A DNA stretch of 64,000 bases from Himantopus leucocephalus (GCA_003993805.1 RSEF01000005.1:17957308-18021307); one strand, 5' to 3'; counted from the first letter of the stretch, positions 39,701 to 51,819 are shown. The notes: generated from the letters alone by a model not told the origin. Numbers and translations are program-made.

Positions 39701-41739
39701 GAGCTCTGTGCATTGATCTGATAGGTGGGGCCAGATGATCTTGACATAATCTCTTTGACAAGGTGGGTAAATCCTACCTGCTGTTTGGCAAGAGCAGAGG
39801 AAAACCTGCAAGTTGGTATTTCCCTGCTGGGGAAAGCAGCCATAAGGGAACATTGCCAGGTTGAGCTCAAACGAGTTATCTTATTATTGAGAACCACTGG
39901 GACTCCAGGAAGAAAAGAGGATGCTTTTGAAGTCAAGTCTGTCTGTTTATGAGCTTCAATAAGCAGCAGAGACCAGACTGTCCCGAGGGCCAGGGAAAGG
40001 GGAACCTCTTGTGTAATTCCTCTGATCTGCAGGTTTTGTTATGTGGATTTTGTGATTTGTAGTTTAGGATTAAAAAGACCAAAGACCTTTTAAGTATGGA
40101 TTTCATTCTGCTGATTGTGTCATCGTCCACAGATGTGGAGCCAGCCAGTGTGCAGCAGACCCTTCATCAACTAATTAACTCAAGTTGTCAAGCTGCAATC
40201 AGTGAACTGCTCTCATACTAAAATAATAATGATAAATTCCACTCATCTGAAGCAGTCAGCTTCCAGCTGCATGAAGCCTGAGTTTGCAGGATCTGTAACT
40301 TACTCCATGAAGGAAAATCAGATTTGCACCTCTGTCTTGCCAAAGCCAACTTTGGTTTGGTTTCCTTTCTAGCAGAGTTTGCTGTTGCAGGAGCAGCTAA
40401 GGCCAGGCCAGGATTATGCCAGAATTCATAGCATGGCTAATGGCTGCCATCAGACTGCCAGATGCATCGTACTGCAGCGGTGTGAGTCCTGCTCATTTCG
40501 CAAGAAGTATAGGAGTGGAGGAACGTGTGCTCTCGCTGTGCAAAGCCAGGGGAGTTTCACACTGCAAGAGCTTGTATTTTTGTAGTTTCAGTTGGTTATT
40601 GGTAAGCTGATGTTTGTTGGTTTCTTTTGGGTTGCATTTTTAAAAATTTGTCTGAAAGGCATATGTTTTTGTTGAAATTCTTCCTGTGGTTATTTTGTGA
40701 GGCAAGAAAGGTGCTGCACGTTTCACTATAGGATAGGGTCTAAGACCTGGCTGAAAGAACAAGGGTTACATCTGTCCCATCATACTTAGCATACCTATCC
40801 TGTCTTAAACAGATCAATAAAGAAATCCAATTCCACACTGGTGAAGGGAGTCCTGGATTCAACCCTCCTAGCTCTCTGTCTTACATTAAAAAAAAAAAAG
40901 CATATTGGTCATCTACATATGACCAATTTATAGCAGTCCTGCTTACAACAATATCCAGGCATCAGCTCCAAGACTTGCCTGGCCTAAGAGCAGTCAGACC
41001 TTTGAGGTGTTGAGATTGGAAGAGCACCTTGCAATGATCTCGGTGTATTTTAGATCAGGCTTCAAACACAGTATGCTGTTTGAGCCAGGCAGTGAGTATA
41101 CTTATCTTCTGGGTATTTTAACTTTTTGCTTTTTCAAATACATTCAGCATCTTGATCCTTGATGTGTGGAAAGCAGCAGAGGTATGGTGTTGGCTTTGTA
41201 GTGTCTGACCCCTATAGGAATTGGTAGAGTTGTGTTACAGTTTGTTTAGCTTTTCTATTTCCAAGCAAAATGGAAGCAAACAAAAATGATTATTTATTTG
41301 CTTTATCCAGACAGACTTTGACCAAGGAATTTGTGTAGTCTTCTAAGAAATAATAACTAGCTTTTACTGTAATGAATCTCTTTGCACAGTGTAAACATAA
41401 CAAATAGAAATTAAAAGTACAGTTTACCCTACAGCATAGGTTTGGGTGACACTTATAAAAGGCTATAAAGCATCTTAATTAAAGTTTTATAGGCTTATAA
41501 TTATGCATTATTTGAGAGAAATATCATTAGCAGTACCAGAGCTATGCAGAAACTTAATATGGTCTTCAGATACCTGGAAATATGCATAAAATAAAGAGGT
41601 TTCTAAGGAGGTCCTCTTTCCTCATCAAATAAGAAACCCTGTCTAAAGACAGAAATGCAGAATACATAAATCAGGAGGGCTGGTTCTTCTTTCTGTATTC
41701 CCTGCCATTCCTGAAAATGATCATAGAATAGATATCCTA

Positions 41740-41762
41740 TTTTTTTCTTTTTTTTTTTTTTT
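41740..41762. repeat. Poly-T tract
   Basis: Nearly pure T run broken by one C. No adjacent retrogene body was recognised on the reverse strand. Confidence 0.85.
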
Positions 41763-42321
41763 GTGGAAATGCTCCTAATCACTTTTCAGTTGGCTTCTTG
41801 GTGATCTGATGCAGAAATCATTTTTTAGTGTATAAATCTGCCTTCATAAAAATCCCCATAAATATAACACAGTAAACAAACTGTTCGGAGGTCAGACCAC
41901 AGAAGGGATTAACCTTGCATTTTTAGCAGTTTAACATATGCTAGAGCTTAGATTTAGCAGGATTAAATTTTGCAAAGTTCCTGTGTCAAGTGTTTCTTAC
42001 AGAGTAGGAATATCTGAAAGCCTAGCGTGACCCAATAGGAAACACTGAGCATAAACACTCAGGTGAAATTTAGGCACAAATTTTGTTTTGATTAAATCCA
42101 AAATCTTTGCCAGTGTGCAAAATGGGTGATGACTTTAAAGACTAAACAGATTCTTTGTAAGTACCTTTTCAGTAAGAGCATCTAAATTCAGGCACTGATT
42201 ATCCTTCATTCTTTATCATTAAAGCTCTAAGTGATGTCCTTATTTCTATCCAAACAAAGCCCCACAATTAAAGTTTAATAGTATTAAGCACCTTAATAAA
42301 TAGGGATGAGTTTCTNTCTTA

Positions 42322-42325
<4 letters not shown>

Positions 42326-42357
<32 letters not shown>
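42326..42357. repeat. Poly-T tract (32 T) with nearby ambiguous base
   Basis: A homopolymer of 32 T with an N at 42316 just upstream. Homopolymer length and the N are likely sequencing uncertainty. On the reverse strand it would be a poly-A tail, but the bases beside it show no recognised processed gene or LINE. Confidence 0.9.
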
Positions 42358-42361
<4 letters not shown>

Positions 42362-42810
42362 CAACTCAAATTTGCTGAATTAGGGCCTCTGTATTATCTT
42401 TGGTAACTGAGTTTAGGTATGTTTTGCAAGTCACACCTGTGCTGCCTTAAAATACAGGTGCCTCTTCTTTCTGTGTAGTTGTACCCTTCCTTAGGGAAAT
42501 GAGCTTATTTACAGATTTTGACAGTGAAATATAAAAAGAGATAGATTGTCGTGATGTGAACAAGTAAACACAGATATATGGTTTCCAGTGCAGTTGACAC
42601 TTTTTCTTCCAAAAGAGCATTTTTATTTCAAGCATTATCACTATTATAGTCACTAATATGTCTTTTAGGAGTGTAAATCCTAGGCTGTTGTTTACTTGTA
42701 TGTGTTATCTGTTAAAAAAAATATATTTGAAAATATGTCTGCTGGTAGCACTCCTGAAGTTATTTTTGACTGTTCACTGTTATGAATGCTCAGAATGGCA
42801 AAGCAGAAAG

Positions 42811-42862
42811 TCAAAGCTTGTTCTCCTACCCAGATTTCAAAGCTTGTTCTCCTACCCAGATT
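42811..42862. repeat. Perfect 26-bp tandem duplication
   Basis: The 26-base unit starting tcaaagcttgttctcctacc occurs twice head to tail with no mismatch (42811-42836 and 42837-42862), each copy ending in cagatt. The lack of divergence suggests a recent slippage event or an assembly artefact. Confidence 0.95.
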
Positions 42863-44884
42863 ATTTTTTTTTTTGAGAGCAGAAGCTCCTCTTTTTTTGC
42901 TTGAATGGTTACAGAGATGTCAGGGATAAGAGATCCACTGCTGTTTACTTTTATTATGTGGGATGATATAAGCTCTGTGATTCCTTACAACATCAAGAAA
43001 AGGAATAATAGCTGACAACATAATATATAAAAATTTATATGGCCAGTTGAATTTTCTTTGTAGATGTCCATTCCATCTTAATATCAATATTTAATCATCA
43101 CTTAGTGTTTTTGTTTATTATTCCCTTTCAAATACTCTTTTAATTTGCTGCAGGCGCTTTCATACTTGAGTTTTAATTTTAAGCTCTCTCCAGCACAGCT
43201 TGCATTGTAAGAAATGCATTGAATTGGTGTGACAGAACTTCCATGTCGTAAAAAATAACGTCCGATTGCTTATTCCAAGAAGTTGTTAGCTTTCAAGATG
43301 AAAAGGACATCTATTGCTCCCTTGGGGGTTTTATTTTCAGTCCTTTTTTTTTTGGAAAAAGAAGTACCTACCTTTAAGCTAGGATTTTGGAAAGAGCCTA
43401 AGGGAGCTAGGAGCAAATTGAAGTCTTGGCTATGAAAAGAAAGACACAGACACAGCAATGCAGCAGCAGAGAGCATTTCTCCAGCCTGCCCTGGGGTCTT
43501 GGTGTGCTTGCTCACATCTGTTGACTAAGTTGCTGGTGGGAGAGCTCCTTATCCCATTTCATACCTCCTGAAGTAACTTTGCTTGTTTTGGCTGAAGGCA
43601 CCTCCCAGCCAGCTCTGCAAGTCGATCTGTGAAGCAGTAGCATCAAAGAAGTGTGCTCGCAGGGCAATTCTTTCCACTACAGCAGCTGTATATACAGTCC
43701 AGCTCTATCTGCAGCCTTTCAAACACTGCATTTCTCATGCTTATGTACAATCCCACTCATGAAAGCATCTAAGTGTGTGCTTACTATTTAAGTACATGAA
43801 TATCTCAGTGTAGTGAAAACTGTGGTTGAGTACCTTGCTGAAGTGGACTCTCCGTGACCTGATTCTCAGAAGTGCTGAGCACTCGGATCCCTGTGAGGTC
43901 AGTGAACGCTGCTGGGCCTTCATTGCTTTGGAAATGGAGCTGAAATGCAGTTATAGGAACTTTGCTTCGTGCTCATATGCTTGCGAAACCCTAGCCCTGT
44001 TTTCGAGGATGCAAGACATGGAGAGAATCCATTTTGAATATTCAAGGAAAAAAACCATGAGGATGATAAAAAGCAGGCACTAGTTAGGGAACATTAATGT
44101 ATCTTTGAATTTTTCTAAGTCATTGTTTTGTTTTGTTTGCTTCTGCTTTAAAATACCTGCTTTCACAAACCATCAGAACTGTGTAGTTTAAAGATTTTCG
44201 TGTCTGTCTGATTGCTTTATACTTGACAGAAAGATCCTGAGTACCACGTGTGTGTTTGAAGTGTTATTTCTTTGAACATCAGCTGATCTCTCAGGTTAGA
44301 GAAAGTAACCTGATTTTAAGAAAACTAGCACATAAATTGCATTCCTGCTGCTAAGACCTGCTGACACCGCAAAGATAGATCTTGACAAAGATTTTCTTTG
44401 GGCCACAACTCATCTTGTACGGGGTGTCAGATGGATTCTTTATTTCTGTTCTTTCATTCTTTATTACTGGGGCATTGACAGAGGAACAGGGCTTCTGCTT
44501 CTCCAGGAGTTCAGTGACTGGCACTGCTTCTCTTTCATCTGCAGCAATAATCCTGTCTGTCCAGGATTAAAATATGCAGAATTTGCTGGGGAAACAGGCA
44601 ATCTTCTTACTTAAAATTTTTATTATTGGACAAAAGAAATCATTAGCAAAGAACAGGATGTCAAAGCCCAGAAAGCACAAATGGCAAGGGAGCTCGGTAG
44701 TGCACAGGGTTTTGGGGCCCAATCCCAAGTAATTTTTTACAGAGATTTTTTTTTTTGTTTAGGCTGACTTGGCACCAGCTCTTCTGCATACGTATGTTCT
44801 CATCACTGTTTGAACATTTAGATGCTCAAATATGGGTGAAGGAAATGCCTTCAGTGTGAGTAGCGCACATACCAATACCAATGT

Positions 44885-45407
44885 GTCTGAATACTGTGTT
44901 CAGTTTTGGGCCCCTCACTACAAGAAAGACAGTGAGCTTCTGGAGTGTGTCCAGAGAAGGGCAAAAAAGCTGGTGAGGAGTCTAGAGCACAAGACTTATG
45001 AGGAGCGGCTGAGGGAACTCGGGTTGTTTATCTTGGAGAAAAGGAGGCTGAGGGGAGACCTTATTGCTCTTGACAACTACCTGGAAGGAGGTTGTAGCGA
45101 GGTGGGGGTCGGGCTCTTTTCCCAAGGAATAGGCATTAGGACAAGAGGAAATAGCCTCAAGTTGCACCAGGGGAGGTTTAAATTAGTGGACATTAGGAAA
45201 AATTTCTTCACAGAAAGGGTTATCAAGCATTGGAACAAGCTGCCCAGTGGTTGAGTTGCCATCCCTGGGGGTATTTAAAAGATGTGTAGACGTGGTGCTG
45301 AGGGACATGGTTTAGAGGTAACTTGCCAGTACTAGGTTGACAGTTGGACTTGATGATCTTAAAGGTCTCCTGTGACCATGATGATTCGATGATTCTATTC
45401 TATGAAT
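44885..45407 (+). mobile_element. CR1 LINE fragment (ORF2 C-terminus plus 3' UTR)
   Basis: The forward frame reads the C-terminal region of CR1 ORF2: [20 protein letters not shown], then [20 protein letters not shown], then [16 protein letters not shown] and a stop at 45252-45254. In intact copies the frame continues past this point. Here a small deletion around 45245 shifts it, and the following 'ccatccctgggggtatttaa' is the old coding continuation read out of frame. The 3' UTR follows ('gttggacttgatgatcttaa') and degenerate ATTCTATG units end it. ORF2 C-terminal proteins belong to a retrotransposon reverse transcriptase; this copy cannot be functional. Its 3' UTR differs from that of the 30.6 kb copy, suggesting another CR1 subfamily. 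Confidence 0.9.
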
Positions 45408-46511
45408 GCACAGGCAGAGGTGATGAAAACCATTATGCAGATGAGAGAATGTAAAAAGCAGTGAGGTTTCTGCAAAAGTAACTTGTGCACAGGCTTAAAT
45501 AAAGAGCATTGCAAATCATACCCAAAATATTTTCTTTGTACCTATGATTATGTTATTTCCATAGCAACTAATTATGCCATAAACCAAAGATCATGACTTC
45601 AGGTGGCATGTGAGCAGAAGGAGATGAGCTATTAAGTATTGAAGATCCTTTTTTTTCATGCAAATTTCTTATTTATAGAGAAAAAAAAACAGAAAGAAAA
45701 TGAAAAAAAAAAAACAAACTACCCTGAAGTCTGCTGTATAAGTGAAATTGCTTCTGACTGGATTATTTTTTCAAAGTTGTGTTGGAGGCATCAGTAAGTC
45801 TTTAAAAGAGTTGCAGGTACAGCTGTGAATATCAAAAGACCTTTGTATTAGCTGAGGAAATCTCTGGAACACCTGACTTTCTCCTCCTGACCATGCAATT
45901 CAGGGCTCAACCACTTTCAAGCAAATATAACCTTTTACAGATACTGAAATAGCTAATGGATGAGCAAGGACCCTAGAAATAAAAGGGAAGGTATGGGATC
46001 TTATGTATGCAATAAGTTTGAGGTTTCAGTGAAACATGCTGTCTTCTGCTTGACTTGTTAAAAAAATATTGATATTTCTTTCTACAATAAAAGGTTCTTG
46101 GGTGGTCTTCAGCTTACAGCCCCATGGTACTACTCCTTGAGCTAGAGGACCTGCTGCCCAGAGTAGGATTGATGGTTGGTTGTTGTACCTGTTTCTTAGG
46201 GGGCTGCTTTGACATGTCTTGCTTTTGGTTCAGGAACTGCCTTTATGGCTCCAAGTCTGACCCACTTGTGCCTCTCTTAAAGCCTTTGAAAACACATAAC
46301 AGCACAGGCTCTTTGCACCATGAGAATTTCTGGCAGAGAGCAGGATTTAGGGAGGAAACCCTTTGGTTGCTGCTTCTTTGCTCTCTGTGGGCTATCAGAA
46401 AGAGTGTTGACATGCAGGGACACTGTCACCAGATTTCTCCATTGCTTAGCCTGTGGATGGAGATGCAGAGAGGTACAGCACTGGCTCGATGTGTAGGTGC
46501 CCCAGTCACAT
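45408..46511. other. Noncoding stretch, no gene recognised
   Basis: A 1.1 kb spacer between two CR1 copies in opposite orientation. It holds A-rich runs at 45679-45717. The forward frame at 46124-46552 has no recognised domain and runs into the reversed CR1 tail. Confidence 0.5.
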
Positions 46512-47485
46512 TCACAGAATCACAGAATGGTTTGTGTTGGAACGGGCATTAAAAGGTCATCTAGTCAAACCCCCCCTGCAATAAGCAGGGGCATCTTCAA
46601 CTAGAGCAGGTTGCTCCAAGCCCCGTCTAACCTGACTTTCAACGTTTCCAGGAATGGGGCATCTACCACCCCTCTGGGAAACCTCTTCCAGTGTTTCACC
46701 ACCCTTGGCATAAAAAATTTCTTCCCTATATCTAGTCTGAATCTACCTTCTTTTAGTTTAAAATGATTACTCCTTGTCCTATTCCAACAGGCCCTGCTAA
46801 AAAGTTTGTCCCCATTGTTCCTGTAGGCCCCCTTCAAGTATTGGAAGGCTGCTATAAGGTCTCCCCAGAGCCTTCTCTTCTCCAGGCTGAATAACCCCAA
46901 ATCTCTCAGCCTGTCCTCATAGGAGAGGTGTTCCATCCCTCTGACCATCTTTGTGGCCACCCTGTGGACCCGCTCCAACAGGTCCATGTCTTTCTTATAC
47001 TGAGGACTCCAGAGCTGGATGCAGTAATCCGGGCGGGGTCCCACCAGAGTGGAATAGAAGGGCAGAATCGCCTCCCTCGACATGCTGGCCACACTTCTTT
47101 TGATGCAGGCCAGGGTACGGTTGGCTTTCTGGGCTGTGAGTACACATTGCTGGCTCATGTCCAATTTTTCATCCACCAGTACTCCCAAGTCCTTGGCAGG
47201 GCTGTTCTCAATCCCTTCATTCCCCAGCCTGTATTGATACTGGGGATTGCCCTGATATAGGTGCAGGACCTTGCACTTGGCCTTGTTGAACCTCCTGAGG
47301 TGCACATGGGCCCACTTCTCAAGCTTCTCCAGGTCCCTTTGGATGGCGTCCTGTTCCTCAGGTGTGTCAGCCAAACCACTCAGCTTGGTGTCATCTGCAA
47401 ACTTGCTGAGGGTGCACTTGATCCCACTGTCTATGTCATTGATGAAGATACTAAACAGTACTGGCCAGGGCTGAGCAGAGACTGC
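46512..47485 (-). mobile_element. CR1 LINE, long surviving ORF2 reverse transcriptase remnant
   Basis: The reverse strand holds an uninterrupted 307-codon frame (46601-47524). About 285 residues are the C-terminal half of CR1 ORF2. The palm-domain catalytic box is KFADDTKL (FADD at residues 42-45), which coordinates the metal ions for reverse transcription. It is followed by [37 protein letters not shown], and [16 protein letters not shown] near the end. The first ~20 codons (to about [12 protein letters not shown]) are not CR1-like past position 47485, so the frame's ATG is accidental and the element is 5'-truncated. The fingers region and the endonuclease are missing. The 3' end at 46512 is the reversed tail TTCACAGAATCACAGAATGG. 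Absence of stops suggests a younger copy than its neighbours. Confidence 0.93.
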
Positions 47486-48779
47486 AGACCTATGGTGGCA
47501 TGAGGCTGTCAGGTTAAAAATCATATTCTCATTCCCTTTTGCCTTGCGCTTTTAGTCATTTATATTCATGCAAAATGAATAAACAAAAGCAAACACAGCA
47601 AAGACTCCATCACAAGGGTTTTTTTTCTCCTAAGCCAAAACAGCCAGCCTGGCCCTGAACTTTGGTTCACCTTCCAGTCAGAAGAGGTAATGTTTCTCTT
47701 AGTCTTTGGAAGAGGTACATTTTTTTACAAAGCCTGTATAGTTGAATCAAACGTAACCAAACAGGAGCTGCAAGAGTGCACTGTGGGAGACAGAAGGGAT
47801 TGCTCGCTAGGCACATTGCTGAAGAAGGGGACAGGCAGTGCCAAACAGTTTTCATCAATGCTTTTATGTGGTAATCTCTGTATGTACATGAAATTAAGAA
47901 GTTAACCATTTGGAGTGTATTTTTCAATTGATCACCCTTAGCTGATCATAATGCTGTGGTGCAGAGCAAACTTAATAACCCACAAAAAGCTCTCACTCTT
48001 GTAGTAATATTTAATCTTAGACATTTTGTTCACTGAAGCTACTAGGAAAGACTACCATCTCTCATCTACGTGCCTTTGCACACACCTTTGTTGCAGAACA
48101 GGAGCAGTTGTCACATACATACCGTGTATTTATAGAGTGTATTTCAGTAATAGCTTCTAGTAGGATTTTTTAAAATTTATTTTATTTCATGGATCACTTT
48201 TAACGGTTTTTATGAGATGCTCACAAACACGCTACTGAGGTTAATACAAAGTGGGTTATTTCATTAGAAGGATGGAGCAGGTATGCAGAGTTTTGAATAA
48301 AGTGACAAGAGACATTAGTAGAGGGAGAGCCAGTGCAACCATTAAAGGACTAATGAGACTAAATTAACGAGGAGGTGAGTTAGTTGCTGCATTTTGTGTG
48401 ACCTGAAGGGGCTGGTGTTTTGTGATCATGGAGCAGGAAGAGAAAGCAGTGTTCAAAACAGATCGAAGGAAGGCCTGATCCAGAGTGGTATCGAAATACC
48501 TGTTGGGTTCAATTGATGGTTCCTTTGGGTCCAGAGGCATTGCACATAGCAAGGCATGAAGAGGAGGAGCCCTGGGCATGGAACAAGGAAAGAAGCAGCT
48601 GGGTCTGGAAAAACATGGTGCACTCGAAGGAGGAGCTAAAGGGGAGCAGGGGGCCAAAGAGGCCCAGAAAGCAGCTCTTACCTAAACTATGGGGACAGGC
48701 AGGTTCTTTAGGGATCCTGAGTAGAACGTGTTGACACATTAACCATCAGAGTATGCACACAAAGCTTGCTCAGGCCTTG

Positions 48780-49050
48780 GCACCGGCGGTGTCCCTGCCC
48801 CAGGGAGCAGGGCCCAGCAGCACCACCCGGCCCTGGCCCCCGCTGGGACCCTGGAAGGTGGTGGGCCTGAGGCCTGGGAGCACCGGTCACAGCAACAAGA
48901 GCAGACAAGGGAACGGGGAGTAGATTTGGCTGAGGGAGGTAGGAGGGTGGTGTGGGGCCTGTGGCGACTGCAAGTGCGGGGTGAGGTGGCAGGTGGGAAG
49001 TGTGGGCTGAACAAGTAGGTGTCAGGTGATAGCTGACACCTTGGGATGAG
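48780..49050. other. GC-rich patch in AT-rich DNA
   Basis: About 270 bp rich in G and C with a handful of CpG dinucleotides (for example at caccggcggtg and caccggtcac), set in DNA that is otherwise AT-rich. No start, splice pattern or protein family was recognised on either strand. It could be a regulatory element or an unrecognised repeat. Confidence 0.4.
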
Positions 49051-50229
49051 ACTGTCCTGAGAAAGGGTGTGGGGGCTGATGCAGTTAACAGATCTACCAC
49101 TGGTGCACAAACCTTTTACAGTTTCTATTGCCTGGAGCTCATCTGCCGTCATTGGGGTGCTGCCTCTTCTCTTTCAGGGTCAGGATTTTGGCTGGAGACA
49201 TTGAAGGGTTACCGGCCCTCCACTCAAAGTGGCAGGGACAGAGTTGTCACAACATAAATGGTAGCGTGCCACCAGAATCAATACAGATTGAACCTCTGCT
49301 GGTGAGACTGCACAGTGCTTGCTTTCTTCTGTAGAGGAATCAATATAAATTGGCTACAGGATGGGAATACAGATGCAGTTGGGGAGAGAAAAAGTAGATG
49401 GAAAGCTGAGGTGAACAGAGGTCACTAGGTCCAGGCTGTGATTTTAAGCTCAGCCATTAACAAAAAGTTTTGTGAAAGCTGTAATTCACCTGCCCCTTGG
49501 GTCACCCTTGTGGACAGAATGGCCTAGTGATGCAATGCTTCTGAGGTTTATTCTTCTTGGTTCATGTGGGTATTACTTTATTGTAACAGCTTAAATGTTG
49601 ATAAGGGTCCCAGCGTGTCCCTGCCACTTTCATCCACTTTCCACCAGGGATAGGCAAAAGTAGAGTACATCAGCCCTTCTCTTTTTATTGCTTTTCCCCA
49701 GTTCCCATGCAGGTTCTTACACCATACAAGCATGTCATCCAAGCTGTGGTTAGCCTGCTGGTGCAATGTAGCTGTCTCAAGGATTTCCCATTTAGGCTAG
49801 CTGCTCTGACTGGGTTTCCTAGCATGGAAGATTTAATAAAAGAATGATTCTGGAGCTGTATAATGTCTGTATCCCAAATGACTCTGTTTCTAATTAGCTG
49901 TTGATATTGGCATGAGAAAGAAGAACAGCGACGACTTTAGAGCTAAATTTTACACTCAAGTGGCTTTGAGAAGTTGTAATTTCAATGTGGTATGCTAAGG
50001 GATGGTGGTGAAAGGAGGCTGGGGTGAAAGTACCCTTTATTCGTAAGGGTCATGTGGGACCTCCGCCTTCCTCATGCATTTTTCTGCATCTGTCTGAAAT
50101 ATACCCACTGTTTGTTGATGTTTATTATTTTTTATTTAAAAGCAGCATTTAGAAACTCTTGCTTCTACCTCAGATCTGGGCTTTATAATTTATTCCACCC
50201 ATATTAAGGTCTGAATTCTCTTGCAAATT

Positions 50230-50325
50230 GATGATTTCTTGCCTTAAGGAAAGGTGAAATGAAGTGATTTCTCCCCCTTATCCAGATAGCAGTAAGTGAG
50301 CTGGTTTTGAGCCTTCAGATGTCTA
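50230..50325 (-). repeat. Possible MIR-like SINE remnant, reverse orientation
   Basis: The order 'aaaggtgaaatgaagtgatt', a pyrimidine-rich stretch, then 'gcagtaagtgagctggtttt' follows the reversed MIR core, where an 'aagtgacttgcccaaggtca' stretch precedes 'cagctagtaagtggcagagc'. Diverged, and judged by eye. Confidence 0.42.
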
Positions 50326-50607
50326 GTTTACAGTACATATGCCAAATTGGCCTCTGTTATGTGCTTGCAATACCACGAGCACCCTTGTTAAATAACGATT
50401 ATCTGACTTGACAGTGTTTCAACATAGTCTGTGTAAAGAGCTGTACCCAGTTTTTCATTTTACCATTTAATATGGAGCTTTGTGCATAGGCATTTCTGTA
50501 TACTGACAGGGGACATATAAAATATTTGGATCACCTTTGCGTTGTCATTGCCAAACTGGTCTAGTTGCCATACAGACAAGGAAGAAGATCGGAGGCAGAA
50601 CTGTTTA

Positions 50608-50644
50608 GGAAAAATAAATGGTGCCATAGGAAAAATAAATGGTG
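50608..50644. repeat. Short tandem duplication, 21-bp period
   Basis: The bases ggaaaaataaatggtg occur at 50608 and again 21 bases later at 50629, with gccata between. About 1.8 units. Confidence 0.85.
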
Positions 50645-51214
50645 TATTGGAAACTCAGACCGAGAACAGATGCTTGCATGGGACCACCTTTATGTCCTAG
50701 AAAGGAGGACTCCTTTCTGGGGACAGTTTGTACTCTGCAGGGACGGAAGAAGAGTGAGCTCCATTGTGGCTATGAAGTATCTCTGTACTTAGAGGTAGGA
50801 ATATTAACAAGTAGAAAAGTTGTAAGTCATCCAAAGCTGTTGAAACTGATGGCGCAGGGGTTGTTACCCTTGTGTTTTGTGCTTGAGTTCTTTCTCTCTA
50901 AAGCTTCCACCAGGTATGCCCAGTGTATTTATAGTTTGCAGAGGAAATGAAGGGAAATAATTAGACTCCAGCTTTGCAGTTTGTAAATTAACAGAATTAG
51001 AGGGTGGTTTGCAAGGGTGAACTGCTCAGGCTATGTGCAAAACCAGCTCATTTTACTTTTACTAATTTGTTCTTTAATTAATTAGTGCCTATGTCTGCTC
51101 ATTTGTGCTGAGACTGGCAAGATGCTTCATGCAAGAAACCTGTTTTCATCTTGATTAATTCTCTGCTGGGGCAAGCCTTTTAAAAAATATTAGCCAGCCA
51201 TCGTCTCACTTAGC

Positions 51215-51400
51215 TCCAGGAGCTTACAGTCAAAATCATAAGGCAGATGGGGGATGAGAGAAGGAAGGCAGAGACAGGCCATCCCGTTTTACAGATAAGG
51301 AAGTGGCACATACGGCGACAAAGTGAGTTACTTGCACAGGGAATTTAGGGCAGAGATGGTAAGTGAGTCCTGCTTTCCCGCTTGTTAATATTGTAATTAC
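51215..51400 (-). repeat. MIR-like ancient SINE remnant
   Basis: The series 'gagcttacagtc', 'ccgttttacagataaggaag', 'gacaaagtgagttacttgca' and 'gagatggtaagtgagtcctg' matches in order the reversed MIR/tRNA-core SINE ('cattttacagatgaggaaac', 'gtgacttgcc', 'aagtggcagag'). This is the clearest of the MIR-like segments in the window. It lies about 450 bp upstream of the CpG island. Confidence 0.65.
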
Positions 51401-51819
51401 CACAGGTTCAGTTTCCTTTCTGAAAAAGTTGTGTGTGGCATATTTTCAACTCTTTACAGCCTGTGGGAGTAGGCAGATTTTGGGGTAGTGCTCCCTAGTG
51501 TATGGATTACAATGCCAATCACTGAGCTACCTGACAGGGGGAGATAGGCTGCTGGAGAAGCAAATGAGCCGGCCGTGCGTTTTGCTGAGTGATGATTCTG
51601 TGGGACTGAGTAAATGAGGAAAACCCCGGTGATGCACCTGCAGCGGAACAAACAAGCCTTCCGGCAAGGGAAGCACGGCCTGCTCTGACCCCGCTCCCCC
51701 TAAAGCATCCCAAACGCTTACGCGTAAGAGATTTTTACAACAGTTACTTATTCCCGTTTCTTTTGGCAGCACTGCCCGTGTATCCGGGCAGCCCTTTTAA
51801 AACCAACCGATCGATCTCC

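Larger units (their letters stand above)
30651..44884. other. Long noncoding stretch, no gene recognised
   Basis: About 14.2 kb with no convincing exon. It contains simple repeats (31330-31419, 36435-36448, 36748-36774, 41740-41762, 42326-42357), a 26-bp tandem duplication (42811-42862) and a possible old repeat scrap at 35130-35165. Open frames here, including overlapping reverse frames at 35788-36126 and 39524-39936, show no recognisable domain. Confidence 0.5.
47486..51214. other. Noncoding stretch, no gene recognised
   Basis: No convincing exon. The part at 48780-49050 is distinctly GC-richer than its surroundings (listed separately). The overlapping reverse frames at 48364-49152 arise in this GC-rich DNA and have no recognised domain. 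A MIR-like scrap lies near 50.25 kb. Confidence 0.5.

Noticed and set aside
46928..47260. 110-codon forward frame
   Set aside because: Antisense shadow of the CR1 ORF2 remnant on the reverse strand.
48364..49152. Reverse-strand frames of 97-137 codons
   Set aside because: Three overlapping frames with Pro/Ser/His-rich low-complexity content in a GC-rich patch. No domain, splice pattern or promoter.
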